A stretch of 64,000 bases of DNA from Agapetus fuscipes (GCA_951799405.1 OX637333.1:14383960-14447959), one strand, 5' to 3'. Counted from the stretch's first letter, positions 34,348 through 45,540 are shown. Notes: generated by a model not told the origin, from the letters alone. A program made the numbers and translations.

Positions 34348-34747
34348 CAGGGGTCGGCAACCTTTTGAGTCGGAAGAGCCAAAAATTACAATTTACAAAT
34401 TTCAAAGTTTTTCCTTGACTTATAGGTTGGTATGAGGCTGACCACCCATACTGTAAAAAATGGTTCACTTTGCCAATGTCACCCCTGTTTCAGGGAAGGT
34501 CGGCAAGAGTTGCAGGGCTTATGTTCATTGAAGATTGGGTTTTTATATTGTAGTTGGGGGGAGGGTGGGGGGTGAAAAGCGAGTACAAGTAGCGGAGAGA
34601 TCGTTAATCGATTCAGAACGATTTAGTTTTTTTCGATCAGAAGTATAATTCTGTGTTTTTTTTATATTTGCGTATGAAGCTAAAGAGCCGTAACTTCACA
34701 CCCAAAGAGCCGCATGTGGCTGGTGAGCCGCAGGTTGCTTACCCCTA
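34348..34747. mobile_element. hAT MITE with an S3 insert
   Basis: The ends CAGGGGTCGGCAACCTTTTG and, inverted, TAGGGGTAAGCAACCTGCGG are typical of a widespread hAT family (AGAGCCGCATGTGGCT near the right end). A truncated S3 (34412-34553) sits inside, followed by a G-run (GGGGGGAGGGTGGGGGG). No matching 8-bp target duplication was found. Confidence 0.6.
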
Positions 34748-35342
34748 ACCAAACCGATATCGATCCACCATATTTGTAAAAAGTCCGGTCTATAGCTTAG
34801 TTGGTAGAGTAACTGCATTCCATGCCGAGATCTCGAGTTAGAATCCCACTGAAGTTGTCAGAAATTATTTCTCGTTTCAGTGTTTATTTCTAACCCAAAA
34901 TAAAATACCGGCAAGGCTTACTCAGCCTTCATAAGAAATAAGTGTCAAGCCACTCAGGAGCTGAATAACACCCATTTCAAGTTGGCGTAAAGTAAAAGTT
35001 ACTGGGTTGTTCATTTTAGATTTGGATTTTAAATTATGAGTAGGTACACATGCAGCATTTGTAAGCGTGAACTTACATGTGTCTACTTGTGAGCATGCAT
35101 TTTATATGAATCTTTAATGTAAATGTATATTTGCAACTAAGATTATGTATTGTAGTTGAATATAATGGTCTTCTTCTATTGGGTGGTTTCAAAATTTACC
35201 GACCTCGTTGCTGAAATATTGAGAATTGAGAACCATTGTTTATTTGATCACCATCAAACTTCACACGATTCATTCTAAAAATATGTTACATGTTTCCTGA
35301 AAATTTCGTCAAAATCGGATGAGCGGTTTATGAGTATAGGGA

Positions 35343-35625
35343 ACATACATACATACATACATACATACATACATACATACATACATACATACATACATAC
35401 ATACATACATACATACATACATACATACATACATACATACATACATACATACATACATACATACATACATACATACATACATACATACATACATACATAC
35501 ATACATACATACATACATACATACATACATACATACATACATACATACATACATACATACATACATACATACATACATACATACATACATACATACATAC
35601 ATACATACATACATACATACATACA
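35343..35625 (+). repeat. (CATA)n microsatellite, about 70 copies
   Basis: An uninterrupted CATA tetranucleotide tract. Apparent proteins made of MYVC or THIY repeats on either strand are translations of this tract and not genes. Confidence 0.95.
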
Positions 35626-35839
35626 CACATCCTTCTTTATAGATTGCATTCCATGCCGAGATCTCGAGTTAGAATCCCACCGAAGTTGTCAGAAATTATT
35701 TCCCGTTTCAGTGTTTATTTTAAACCCAAAATAAAATACCGGCAAGGCTTACTCAGCCTTCATAAGAAATGAGTGTCAAGCCACTCAGGAGCTGAATAAC
35801 ATCCATTTCAAGTTAAGTAAAGTGGGTAAAGTTAAGTAA

Positions 35840-36682
35840 AATTTTCCCAACTTTTTTTTTTTCCCCATTTTTAGGTTAGGTTAGGTTTTTCCCGACTTTT
35901 GGGGGAAAAAAAATTTCCCCACTTTTGGGGAAATTTTCCCAACTTTTTTTTTTTTCCCCATTTTTAGGTTAGGTTAGGTTTTTCCCGACTTTTGGGGAAA
36001 AAAAAATTTCCCAACTTTTTTTTTTTTTCCCAGATTTGAAAGTGGGAACCATGCGCAGGGGGATAAGTGGGAACAATGCGCAGGGGGAAATTTCCCAACT
36101 TTTTTTTTTTTTTCCCATTTTTAGGTTAGGTTAGGTTAGGTTAGGTTTTTCCCGACTTTTGGGGAAAAAAAAATTTCCCCACTTTTGGGGAAATTTCCCA
36201 ACTTTTTTTTTTTTTCCCATTTTTAGGTTAGGTTAGGTTAGGTTTTTCCCGACTTTTGGGGAAAAAATAATTTCCCCACTTTTGGGGAAATTTCCCAACT
36301 TTTTTTTTTTTTCCCATTTTTAGGTTAGGTTAGGTTAGGTTTTTCCCGACTTTTGGGGAAAAAATAATTTCCCCGCTTTTGGGGAAATTTTCCCAACTTT
36401 TTTTTTTTTCCCCATTTTTAGGTTAGGTTAGGTTTTTCCCGACTTTTGGGGAAAAAAAAATTTCCCAACTTTTTTTTTTTTTTCCCAGATTTGAAAGTGG
36501 GAACCATGCGCAGGGGGATAAGTGGGAACAATGCGCAGGGGGAAATTTCCCAATTTTTTTTTTTTTTTCCCATTTTTAGGTTAGGTTAGGTTAGGTTAGG
36601 TTTTTCCCGACTTTTGGGGAAAAAAAAAATTCCCCACTTTTGGGGAAATTTCCCAACTTTTTTTTTTTTTTCCCATTTTTAG
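35840..36682 (+). repeat. Satellite of ~100-bp units bearing (TTAGG)3-5 blocks
   Basis: Seven blocks of the arthropod telomere unit TTAGG (3, 3, 5, 4, 4, 3 and 5 copies by eye, starting near 35871, 35964, 36121, 36224, 36320, 36418 and 36576) alternate with a module of T-run, TTTCCCGACTTTTGGGGAAA and TTTCCCCACTTTTGGGG. Some units add AAGTGGGAACCATGCGCAGG. A higher-order repeat of about 450 bp is visible (segments near 35932-36108 recur near 36381-36560). Confidence 0.85.
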
Positions 36683-37042
36683 GCGTAAAGTAAAAGTTAC
36701 TGGGTTGTTCATTTTAGATTTGGATTTTAAATTATGAGTGGGTACACATGCAGCATTTGTAAGCGTGAACTTACATGTGTCTACTTGTGAGCATGCATTT
36801 TATATGAATCTTTAATGTAAATGTATATTTGCAACTAAGATTATGTATTGTAGTTGAATATAATGGTCTTCTTCTATTGGGTGGTTTCAAAATTTACCGA
36901 CCTCGTTGCTGAAATATCGAGAATTGAGAACCACTGTTTATTTGATCACCATCAAACTTCACAGGATTCGTTCTAAGAATATGTTACATGTTTCCTGAAA
37001 ATTTCGTCAAAATCGGATGAGCGGTTTATGAGTCTATAGGGG

Positions 37043-37104
37043 ACATACATACATACATACATACATACATACATACATACATACATACATACATACATAC
37101 ACAC
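37043..37104 (+). repeat. (CATA)n microsatellite, about 15 copies
   Basis: The shorter counterpart of the 35343-35625 tract in the second copy of the tandem duplication. Confidence 0.9.
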
Positions 37105-37244
37105 ATCCTTCTTTATAGATATAGATATATCAACTATATTTTTTATGGTTTGTGTATTAACACTGTGAAAATTCATCTTTTTTCGATTGTTATTTAGATA
37201 AATAACACCTTATTAACTTTAAAACACTGTTCATATTTCACAAA

Positions 37245-37370
37245 TAATATCATAAATTTAAAAATTAAATTTTAGATTATACTACAAACGTTTTCGACCA
37301 ATATGGTCATCCTCAGGTAGTAAATTTCGAAAATTTACTACTATTAATTTTTAAATTTATGATATTACTA
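37245..37370 (-). repeat. AT-rich inverted repeat with hammerhead-like core
   Basis: AATATCATAAATTTAAAAAT and its inverse (ending 37366) enclose, on the minus strand, CTGAGGA then the stem GACCA-TAT-TGGTC then GAAAACG at about 37283-37312. The layout matches a hammerhead ribozyme core. Cleavage-site stems were not resolved. Confidence 0.4.
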
Positions 37371-39372
37371 GCTGACCCCACATTTTTTATCCTGCGTTTT
37401 TTTTTTATAAATGAGATTCAATAGTTTTGTGGATTTGTAAATTTGGGAATGGCTGTTCTTCAGAAAATGGAAAAGATGAGCGAAGAAATCTTATTTTGAA
37501 GTGATCATTGTAACTATTATAGTGAGACGGCATCGCCCAATAACTTAAAACAGTTGAGCGTGCATATTTTCATGGCCATTATATCAAATGAAATTGGGCT
37601 CATTTAAAGATATTGAAGTACTATGGATTGCAGTTATGAAAGATGTTGTAGCCTTTAAAATTTCAGGAGGTGTATATGAAAGTTTTATATCTTTTGTCAT
37701 TTTCACACTGTAATTGGTATTTCAACCATAATTTCATTGCTTAATACCAATAAAATAATGCTGTCGTTCTATTGGGCAGAAGGAAACGTTTTCTGGGTAC
37801 ATCTCAAAAATAATTAAATTATCATCTATAGGTTTTAATGATGCTTTAAATAAAGCTAGTTGCAATCGTTGATGTATAGTGTATACATATTGATTGATAT
37901 TAGAAGAAATAAAATCAATAAGATAATTTAGGGTAGATCATTGTTTTGGATGTCCATATTATTGTTTATTGATTTTAAAAACATAATTTATTGTGTATGT
38001 TCCTTGACTTATAGGTTGGTTTGCGGCTGACCACCCATGCTGCAGAAAATGATTCACTTTGCCAATGGCACACCTGTTTCAGGGAAGGTCGGCAAGAGTT
38101 GTTGGGCTTATGTTCATTTCGGATTAGGTTTTTATATTGTAGGTCCACATGCGGCATGCGTTAGTGTGAAATAATGCATGTCTGCTTGTGGGAATGCATT
38201 CAATGTGAATCTTAAATGATACATATCTTTGCAACTTAGATTTAGATCATTGTGTTTATGCTCCTTAACTTAAGGTTGGTATGCGGCTGACCACCCATTC
38301 TGTAAAAAATGGTTCACTTTGCCAATGTCACCCCTGTTTCAGGGAAGGACGGCAAGAGTTGCAGGGCTTATGTTCATTTAAGATTGTTTTTTTTAAATTG
38401 AAGGTCCACATGCGGCATGTGTTAGCGCGAAATTATACATGTGTGCTTGTGAGAATGCATATTTTGTGAATCCCCAATACCTTTGCCACTTATATTCGGA
38501 AAAAAATAATTCCTTTTTTCACGATCTATTGATGATACAAAATTCATATTTTCTTCATGTTAGCTTTGATTTGTTACCTCGTATGGACGATTCGAGCTCA
38601 AGTTTGCATATAGAAAATTGAATATTAAGTAAGAAGATCGAGTATGTTGTAAAACTTGGTTCACTTTTGCCAATGCCCCCCCGTATTCAGCGAAAGTGGC
38701 AAGAGTTTCAAAGTTTATGTACACATGCAGCATGTGTAAGCATGTACTTACAATGTGCTTACTTTTGGGCATGTATTTAATATGAGTCTAAAATGACAAA
38801 ATATCTTTGCAACTTAGATTATGTTTTGAAATGTAATTTGTCGTGTATGTTCCTTGACTTATAGGTTGGTATGCGGCTGACCACGCATGCTGTGAAAATG
38901 GTTCACTTTGCCAATGTCACCCCTGTTTCAGGAAGGATGGCAAGAGTTGCAGGGTGTATGCCCATTTGAAATTTGGTTTTTATGTTGTAGGTTCACATGA
39001 GGCATGTGCAAGCGCGAACTTTACGTGTCTGGTTGTGAGAATGCATGTAATGTGAATCTCCAATGTAACATATCTTTGCAACTAAGATTAGATTAGATTA
39101 GACGGATCTAAGAAATGTTGAAAGAGCTACCATATGTTTTTATGCAACTTAGATTATAAATCCTCGACTTGTAAGTTGGTGGACAAATTGTTTCACTTCT
39201 GCCTGTTTAAAGTTAAGTCAGCATAAATTGCACCGTTGTTATTTGGGATTTGCAGTTGGGTCTTATTTTGAAAATATACATGCATTATGTGTATGCACAA
39301 ACTAACATGTGTTTCCTTTTGGGCATCCATTCAATATGAACCTTAAATGTGTGCATATATTTGTAACTGAGA

Positions 39373-40047
39373 TTAACCGTTTCGATTCTGAATTTATTTG
39401 CTACATACGCACCGCCAGAACGGAATACTTTTTTAAGGGTATTTTTTACACATAAATTGATTTCCTACCTTAATTACTTGATGAAACTTCAAAATTTAGG
39501 AAAAAGTATATTCATTAGTTATCCAGGAACACAAATCACAAACTTTCAACACATGTTTTCACTTGTTGTTTTATATAAAAACAAGTAAATCACAACAATA
39601 CTACTTAAAAAAACTATATTATACGCACATTCCAAAACTAGATTTTATATCCATTAGGTGTTTTAACAATTTTTTTACTCACTTAAATACTCGTCACTAA
39701 AGAGAAAAATTTATTAGTTATTTTACAAAAAAACAAAAAACGTAAACAGTTATACCTATCTGAATAGAGTATACTTGCCTGGATTTTGTTTATAAACATT
39801 GGTACACACGCGCGGGACGAGAGATCGATCTGTTCTGACGAAATATTTGAGAAAGAATATTTTCAAAATATGTATAATATGAGATTTTATTAGTGTACCT
39901 ATAATGTAAGCACCAAAAAAGTTTGAAAAATTTGAACACCGATGTCAGGGAAAGCTTTGAACTTCCATGACATGTATAGATGCCAGCCGCACTGTATGCA
40001 AGTTACGTTATGACATCTATGCATGCCAGCCGCAGCCAAAGGGTTAA
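39373..40047. mobile_element. TTAA-flanked element, left of an adjoining pair
   Basis: It begins TTAACCGTTTCGATTCTG and ends GCCAAAGGGTTAA, giving weakly matching inverted ends. Two direct repeats containing ATGCCAGCCGCA lie near its right end. Paralogous Helitron copies have a single TTAA here (31326-31329 and 42499-42502), so the insertion boundaries are well defined. Confidence 0.5.
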
Positions 40048-40191
40048 CCCCTCGAGCGCCCGAACGTGGATCTACGCTCATAGTACTAAATGCGATTTTT
40101 TTCATTTTTCTTTAATTGTTACACAGCAATAAGATCAAAAATCGCATGAAATACTGCTATGCCAGAAAATCACTGGCACTCCAGGAGTTAA
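40044..40191. mobile_element. 148-bp TTAA MITE, deleted relative of 12166-12749
   Basis: Ends CCCCTCGAGCGCCCGAAC and, inverted, CTCCTGGAGTGCCAGTG, flanked by TTAA. It matches both ends of the 584-bp element but lacks its centre. It shares the TTAA at 40044-40047 with the element to its left. Confidence 0.65.
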
Positions 40192-40414
40192 AGACTTATT
40201 TATTTAACCTTGAACGCTTTTCATGACTTTGACAGTTGAAAAGCTAAATTCCAATTTTTAAAAAAGAGTTCTGTTTGGTAAAGGCTGTTGATGAATAATA
40301 TGATTTTTTATTCCATTTTCAAATTTTGTACCTACCAGTTTATTTTATTAATTTGATTTTGTTCAACCTCTCACAATATTTCAAACCGAACACATTTAAT
40401 GAAATTTGAATATG

Positions 40415-41182
40415 TTAACCAAACTAAATGATGCATTTTGTAAGAATAGCTTGAAAGTAAATGCGAATAAGACAAAAGTATTAGTTTTTGACAGGAATGA
40501 AGTATGTGAGGAACTTACAATTAATTTGAATGGAAAAAAAGTTGAAGTAGTGAATGAGTTTGACTATTTAGGAAGTAAGTTTGAGGCGAATGGTAAGATG
40601 ACAAAAGAATTAGAGAAGCGTGCCAGCAAAGGAAGATGCGTGATAGGAGCGTTTGGTAGAATAGCGAAGAATAAAAGGATACCAAAGAAAATGAAAATGG
40701 CGGTACACAATTGTATTTTGTTGCGGACCCTGATGTATGGAAGCGAGTCATGGACGTTGAATGAAAGAGAAGTAAATAAGGTATGCACCGTAGAAATGGC
40801 CCATCTGAGAAGTATGACAGGAAAAACACTGAAAGATAGAGTGAGAAACGAATGGGTTCTAAATGAATGCGGAGTAAAAGAAAGCGTGAAAGTGAAAGTT
40901 CAAAGAAGTGTGATGCGATGGTTTGGACATATTGAAAGGATGAATGAAGACCGACTGACAAAAAGAGTGTATAAAGGGAATGTAACAGGTAAGCGTGGAA
41001 GGGGAAGACCTAGGAAACAATGGATTGATCAGATAAATGAGATTGCGAATGAATGGAATTTACAGAGTGGAAACAAGAGAAGAGCATGCATGAAAAGAGT
41101 GATGAAATTAGATGAGATGAAAGAAGTATGCAAGGACAGAGTCAAGTGGAGGCACTTGTGTGGAGGTACTGGCCACCCCTAG
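40415..41182 (+). pseudogene. LINE reverse transcriptase C-terminal region, open but 5'-truncated
   Basis: The frame is open over 255 codons. Any start codon upstream belongs to the flanking Helitron, so this is not a complete gene. The product covers the part after the catalytic YADD motif: NSLKVNANKTKVLVFDR, FDYLGSKFEANGKM, LMYGSESWTLNEREV, MRWFGHIERMNEDRL and GKRGRGRPRKQW, ending GGTGHP. The clean frame and perfect target duplication suggest a recent insertion. The clade is uncertain (RTE-like or related). Confidence 0.8.
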
Positions 41183-41218
41183 AGGAAAGGCGGCAGGATA
41201 CAAGACAAGACAAGACAA
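40415..41218 (+). mobile_element. 5'-truncated LINE insertion with (ACAAG)n tail
   Basis: The 804-bp insertion is bounded by a 7-bp target duplication GAATATG (40408-40414 and 41219-41225). Paralogous Helitron copies near 31100-31115 and 42267-42282 show the empty site with a single GAATATG. The 3' end is GGCGGCAGGATA followed by (CAAGA) repeats. Confidence 0.9.
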
Positions 41219-41540
41219 GAATATGGAACAAAAATCTGTCAATTAGATGAAGTTGGAAATGATCAATTCCCATATAAAAACGACGTTCAGCATTTCACAA
41301 ATTTAAACATGTTCTGCGTTATTTTATCAACTTTTTTGTACGCTATAACCCTTCTCAGATTACGTACTTTATTCTGAAACGAAAGACAGCCAAAACCGTC
41401 GAGTCCTTCACCATTTTATCGCATTACCAACGAACGCTTTTTTGGTTTTATAAGTATAGATAGATTTGTGAAATATAAACAGTGATTTAAAGTTAATAAG
41501 GTGTTATTTATTTAAATAACAATCGAAACAATATATCAAC

Positions 41541-42040
41541 GATTGAAACTAGCTTTATTTAAAGCATCATTAAAACCTATAAATGATAATTTAATTATTT
41601 TTGAGATGTACACAGAAAACGTTTCCTTCTGCCCAATAGAACGACAGCATTCTTTTATTTGTATTAAGCAATGAAATTATGGTTGAAATATCAACTACAG
41701 TGTGAAAATGACAAAAGATATAAAACTTTCATATACACCTCCTGAAATTTTAAAGGCTACAACATCTTTCATAACTGCAATCCATAGTACTTCAATATCT
41801 TTAAATGAGCCCAATTTCATTTGATATAATGTCCATGAAAATATGCACGCTCAATTGTTTTAAGTTATTGGGCGATGCCGTCTCACTATAATAGTTACAA
41901 TGATCACTTCAAAATAAGATTTCTTCGCTCATCTTTTCCATTTTCTGAAGAACAGCCATTCCCAAATTTACAAATCCACAAAACTATTGAATCTCATTTA
42001 TAAAAAAAAAACGCAGGATAAAATCTGCGGGGTCAGCTAG
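41541..42040 (+). mobile_element. Helitron HelB 3' fragment (5'-truncated)
   Basis: This matches the 3' portion of the other HelB copies and ends with a GCAGGATAAAATCTGC hairpin, GGGGTCAG and CTAG at 42037-42040. The next element begins at the very next base. Confidence 0.6.
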
Positions 42041-44504
42041 TCTATACTTATAAAACCAAAAAAGCGTTCGTTGGTAATGCGATAAAATGGTGAAGGACTC
42101 GACGGTTTTGGCTGTCTTTCGTTTCAGAATAAAGTACGTAATCTGAGAAGGGTTATAGCGTACAAAAAAGTTGATAAAATAACGCAGAACATGTTTAAAT
42201 TTGTGAAATGCTGAACGTCGTTTTTATATGGGAATTGATCATTTCCAACTTCATCTAATTGACAGATTTTTGTTCCATATTCAAATTTCATTAAATGTGT
42301 TCGGTTTGAAATATTGTGAGAGGTTGAACAAAATCAAATTAATAAAATAAACTGGTAGGTACAAAATTTGAAAATGGAATAAAAAATCATATTATTCATC
42401 AACAGCCTTTACCAAACAGAACTCTTTTTTAAAAAATGGAATTTAGCTATTCAACTGTCAAAGTCATGAAAAGCGTTCAAGGTTGAATAAATAATTCTTT
42501 AATCTCAGTTACAAATATATGCACACATTTAAGGTTCATATTGAATGGATGCACAAAAGGAAACACATGTTAGTTAGTGCATACACATAATGCATGTATA
42601 TTTTCAAAATAAGACCTAAACGCAATGCCCAAATGTCAGATTAACATAAACTGTGCAACTTACTTTAAACAGAGGTGACATTGGCAGAAGTGAAACAATT
42701 TTTACAGCATCAGCCTCATACCTACAAGTCGAGGACCTATAATCTAAGTTGCATAAAAACATAAGGTGATACCTGAATGTCTCTAAATCAAATTTTGTTG
42801 GTAAACGTATCACTCGAGAATGACTGAATCAATTTGTTTTTTTTATAATTTTTGTTATGTGGAACAGGTGTACAAGATAAAAAGATGAAAAATTTTCCAA
42901 TTTGTGAATAGCTGAAAATTCTTCATGTACCTACTGGAATTTGGTTTGGTACATATACTGCATCTATATAAAAATTAAATACTCATCAAACATGGCCAAA
43001 TTTTCAGAAAACATGTAAATTACCTTTGAGATGGATAGTGTGAAATTTGATGTGAATCAGATTACTCACAAACATTTTTTCAAGTATGGGGGATGTAGTT
43101 CTTTTTGCTTGGCTAAAAGGAAAGGTCGTTACATTTTTCTTTTGAATAGTTACATCAAAGATTTTCATAAACCGGATAACCTGAATGCACATTTTCATTT
43201 TGGAATTTGGAATGTGTCAGCAAGTTACTTGTTAACATTTCTTGGTTCCAAATATTTTTAGTTTAAGTTACAAAGATATATTGACTTTTAAGACTCATAT
43301 TTAATGCATGCCCAAAAGCAAGCACATGTAAGAACACACTTACACATGCTGCATGTGTACATAAACTTTGCAACTCCTGCCACTTTCGCTGAAACCGGGG
43401 GGGGCATTGGCAAAAGTGAACCAAGTTTTACTACATACTTGATATTCTTACTCTATATTCAATTTGGCCATGTGCAAAATTTGGCTCAAATCGTTCATAC
43501 GAGGCAACAAGTCAAAGCAAAAATAAACAAAGTGAAGAAAGTATGAAGTTTGTATCATAAGTAATCTAATCTAAGTTGCAAAGATATGTAACATTAGGGA
43601 TTCACATTATATGCGTTCTCACAAGCAAACACATATAAGTTCGCTCTTGCACATGCTGTATGTGAACCTACAACAATAAAACCTAAGCCTCAAATGAACA
43701 AACACCCTGCAACTCTTGCCGACCTTTCCTAAAACAGGGGTGATATTGGCAAAGTGAACCATTTTCTACAACATGAGTGGTCAGTCGCATACCAACCTAT
43801 AAGTTAAGGAACATACACAATGATCTACCCTAAATTATCTTAATGATTTTACTTCTTCTAATATCAATCAATCTGTAGCCTTCTTCAAAAGGCATCATCA
43901 GAAACTCCTTATGATGCCTTTTGAGGCGAAAACGTTTAATTATGTAAAATAAAAAATATTAAGTGAATTCAAACCGTGTGTTTTGTACAAAAATGAATAC
44001 AATGGGCTTTCACAGTGTGAACCACCAAACCCTAACAAATAGATTGCAAATAGCTTTATTTAAGGAATCTGGAAATGTACTAAGAAAAGGTTTCCTCCTG
44101 CCCGATAGAATGACAGCATTCCTTTATAGGAATAAAGCAATGAAATTATGTTTGAAATATCAATTACAGTGTGAAAATGACAAAACAAAACTTTCATATA
44201 AACCTTCACAAATTTTAAAAGGCTACAACATCTTTCATAACTGCAATCCATATTCTTCAATATCTTTAAATGGGCCCAATTTCATTTGATATAATGTCCA
44301 TGAAAATATGCACGCTCAATTGTTTTAAGTTATTGGGTGATGCCGTCTCACTATAATAGTTACAATGATCACTTCAAAATAAGATTTCTTCTCTCATCGT
44401 TTCCATTTTCTGAAGAACAGCCGTTCCCAAATTTACAAATTCACAAAACTATTGTATCTCATTTATAAAAATAAAGGCAGGATAAAATCTGCCGGGACAG
44501 CTAG
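42041..44504 (+). mobile_element. Helitron HelB copy 3, end to end
   Basis: It begins TCTATACTTATAAAACC at 42041 and ends with hairpin GGCAG-GATAAAAT-CTGCC, GGGACAG and CTAG at 44501-44504. Reverse S3-type units lie at 42500-42745, 43262-43435 and 43563-43808. The stretch 42790-43260 has no counterpart in the other copies and holds no recognisable gene. A degenerate hammerhead-like motif is at about 43905-43935. No Rep/helicase is encoded, so it is non-autonomous. Confidence 0.6.
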
Positions 44505-44525
44505 CATAGCATAACAAACAAAATA

Positions 44526-45540
44526 ATTTCCTTGACTTATAGGTTGGTATGAGGCTGACCACCCATGCTTTAAAAAATGGTTCACTTTGCAAATTTCACC
44601 ACTGTTTCGGGGAAGGTTGACAAAAGTTGCAGGGCTTATGTTCATTTGAGATTGGGTTTTGATGTTGAAGGTCGACATGCAGCATGTGTAAGTGTGAACT
44701 TTTACGTGGCTGCTTATGGGCTTGTGTTTTGTCACTGTGTTCTGTTTTTTACTGTGTTGTTTTGTCACCGTGATGTTTTGTCACCTTGCTGTTTTGTCAC
44801 AGTGCTATTTGGTCACTGTGCTGTTTTGTAACTGCGCTGTTTGGTCACTGTGCTGTTTTGTTACTGTCTTGTTTTGTCACCGTGTTGTTTGGTCACTGTG
44901 CTGTTTTGTCACTGTGCTTTTTTTCACTGACTGGTTTGTCACTGTGCTGTTTAGTCAGTGTGCTGTTTTGTCACAGAGTTGTTTTGTCACTGTGCTGTTT
45001 GTCACTGTGCTGTTTAGTCAGTGTGCTGTTTTGTCACAGAGTTGTTTTGTCACTGTGCTGTTTTGTTACTGTGTTGTTTGGTCATGTATCGTTTTGTCAC
45101 TGTGCTGTTTTGTCACCGTGTTGTTTTGTCACTGTGCTGTTTTGTCACTGTGCTGTTCTGTCACTGTGGTTTTTTGTCACTGTGCTGTTTTGTTACTGTG
45201 TTGTTTGGTCATGTATCGTTTTGTCACTGTGCTGTGTTGTCACCGTGTTGTTTTGTCACTGTGCTGTTTTGTCACTGTGCTGTTCTGTCACTGTGGTTTT
45301 TTGTCACCGTGCTGTTTTTATACTGTGCTCTTTTATTACTGTGCTGGTTCACTTTGCAAATTTCACCCCTGTTTCAGGGAAGGTCGGCAAGAGTTGCAGG
45401 GCTTATGATTATATGAGATTAGGTTTTTAAGTTGTAAGTCCAAATGCAGTATGTGTAAGGGCGAACTTATAAATGTCTGCTTGTGGGAATGCATTTAATA
45501 TGAATCTCAAATGTAATATATTTTGCAACTTAGATTATAG
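44526..45540 (+). mobile_element. S3 retroposon split by a minisatellite
   Basis: The S3 5' part (44526-44720) and a second S3 part (45348-45540, restarting at GGTTCACTTTGCAAATTTCA) flank the array. The second part repeats sequence already present in the first, so the array lies between two partial copies and not within one. Confidence 0.6.
44722..45350 (+). repeat. 16-17-bp minisatellite (TTTTGTCACTGTGCTG)n
   Basis: About 39 variant units of GTTTTGTCACTGTGCT. Two higher-order duplications are visible: a ~60-bp block (44941-45000 and 45003-45060) and a ~129-bp block (about 45047-45176 and 45177-45306). Because the unit lacks stop codons and its length is not a multiple of three, all three forward frames stay open over 130-230 codons. 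The cysteine/valine-rich peptides are by-products of the repeat. Confidence 0.9.

Larger units (their letters stand above)
34790..37110 (+). repeat. Tandem duplication, second copy carrying TTAGG satellite
   Basis: A block holding an S2 head and body, an S3 3' half, an arm ending GAGCGGTTTATGAG and a (CATA)n tract occurs as copy 1 (about 34820-35640) and copy 2 (about 35647-37110). The join at 35640-35650 runs from CTTTATAGAT directly into the S2 head. Copy 2 contains the satellite at about 35840-36682 between S2 body and S3 half. The CATA tract is about 283 bp in copy 1 and about 60 bp in copy 2. Confidence 0.7.
32803..37125 (-). mobile_element. Helitron HelC (reverse), expanded by duplication and satellites
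   Basis: Read on the minus strand, 32803-32806 is the terminal CTAG, preceded by an inverted pair GGCGT/ACGCC around 32815-32832. The probable 5' end is the TCTATA run near 37115-37125, next to a (CATA)n tract. Between them lie S3 copies (33073-33325, 33335-33577), a hAT MITE and a tandem duplication carrying a TTAGG satellite. The ends are inferred from motif only. Confidence 0.4.
37368..41460 (-). mobile_element. Helitron HelB copy 2 with three later insertions
   Basis: On the minus strand it begins TCTATACTTATAAAACC (41460 downward) and ends with a GCAGGATAAAA-type segment and CAGCTAG at 37368-37371, followed by T. It contains forward S3 copies at 38001-38235, 38258-38480, 38650-38825, 38850-39100 and 39150-39375. 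Two adjoining TTAA elements (39373-40191) and a LINE (40415-41218) are later insertions. Without these inserts it is about 2.5 kb, like copy 3. Confidence 0.6.

Noticed and set aside
35275..35734. Open frames of MYVC and THIY repeats on both strands
   Set aside because: They are translations of the (CATA)n microsatellite.
35840..36682. A chromosome end
   Set aside because: TTAGG blocks are short, separated by other sequence, and followed by ordinary intron sequence and eRF1 exons on both sides.
40521..40961. 146-residue minus-strand frame
   Set aside because: Antisense to the LINE reverse transcriptase fragment.
43031..43261. A 76-residue frame inside a Helitron
   Set aside because: No homology recognised, AT-rich, absent from other copies of the element; not enough to call a gene.
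44716..45430. 130-230-residue Cys/Val-rich proteins
   Set aside because: They arise from a stop-free minisatellite open in three frames, with no conserved domain or start context.
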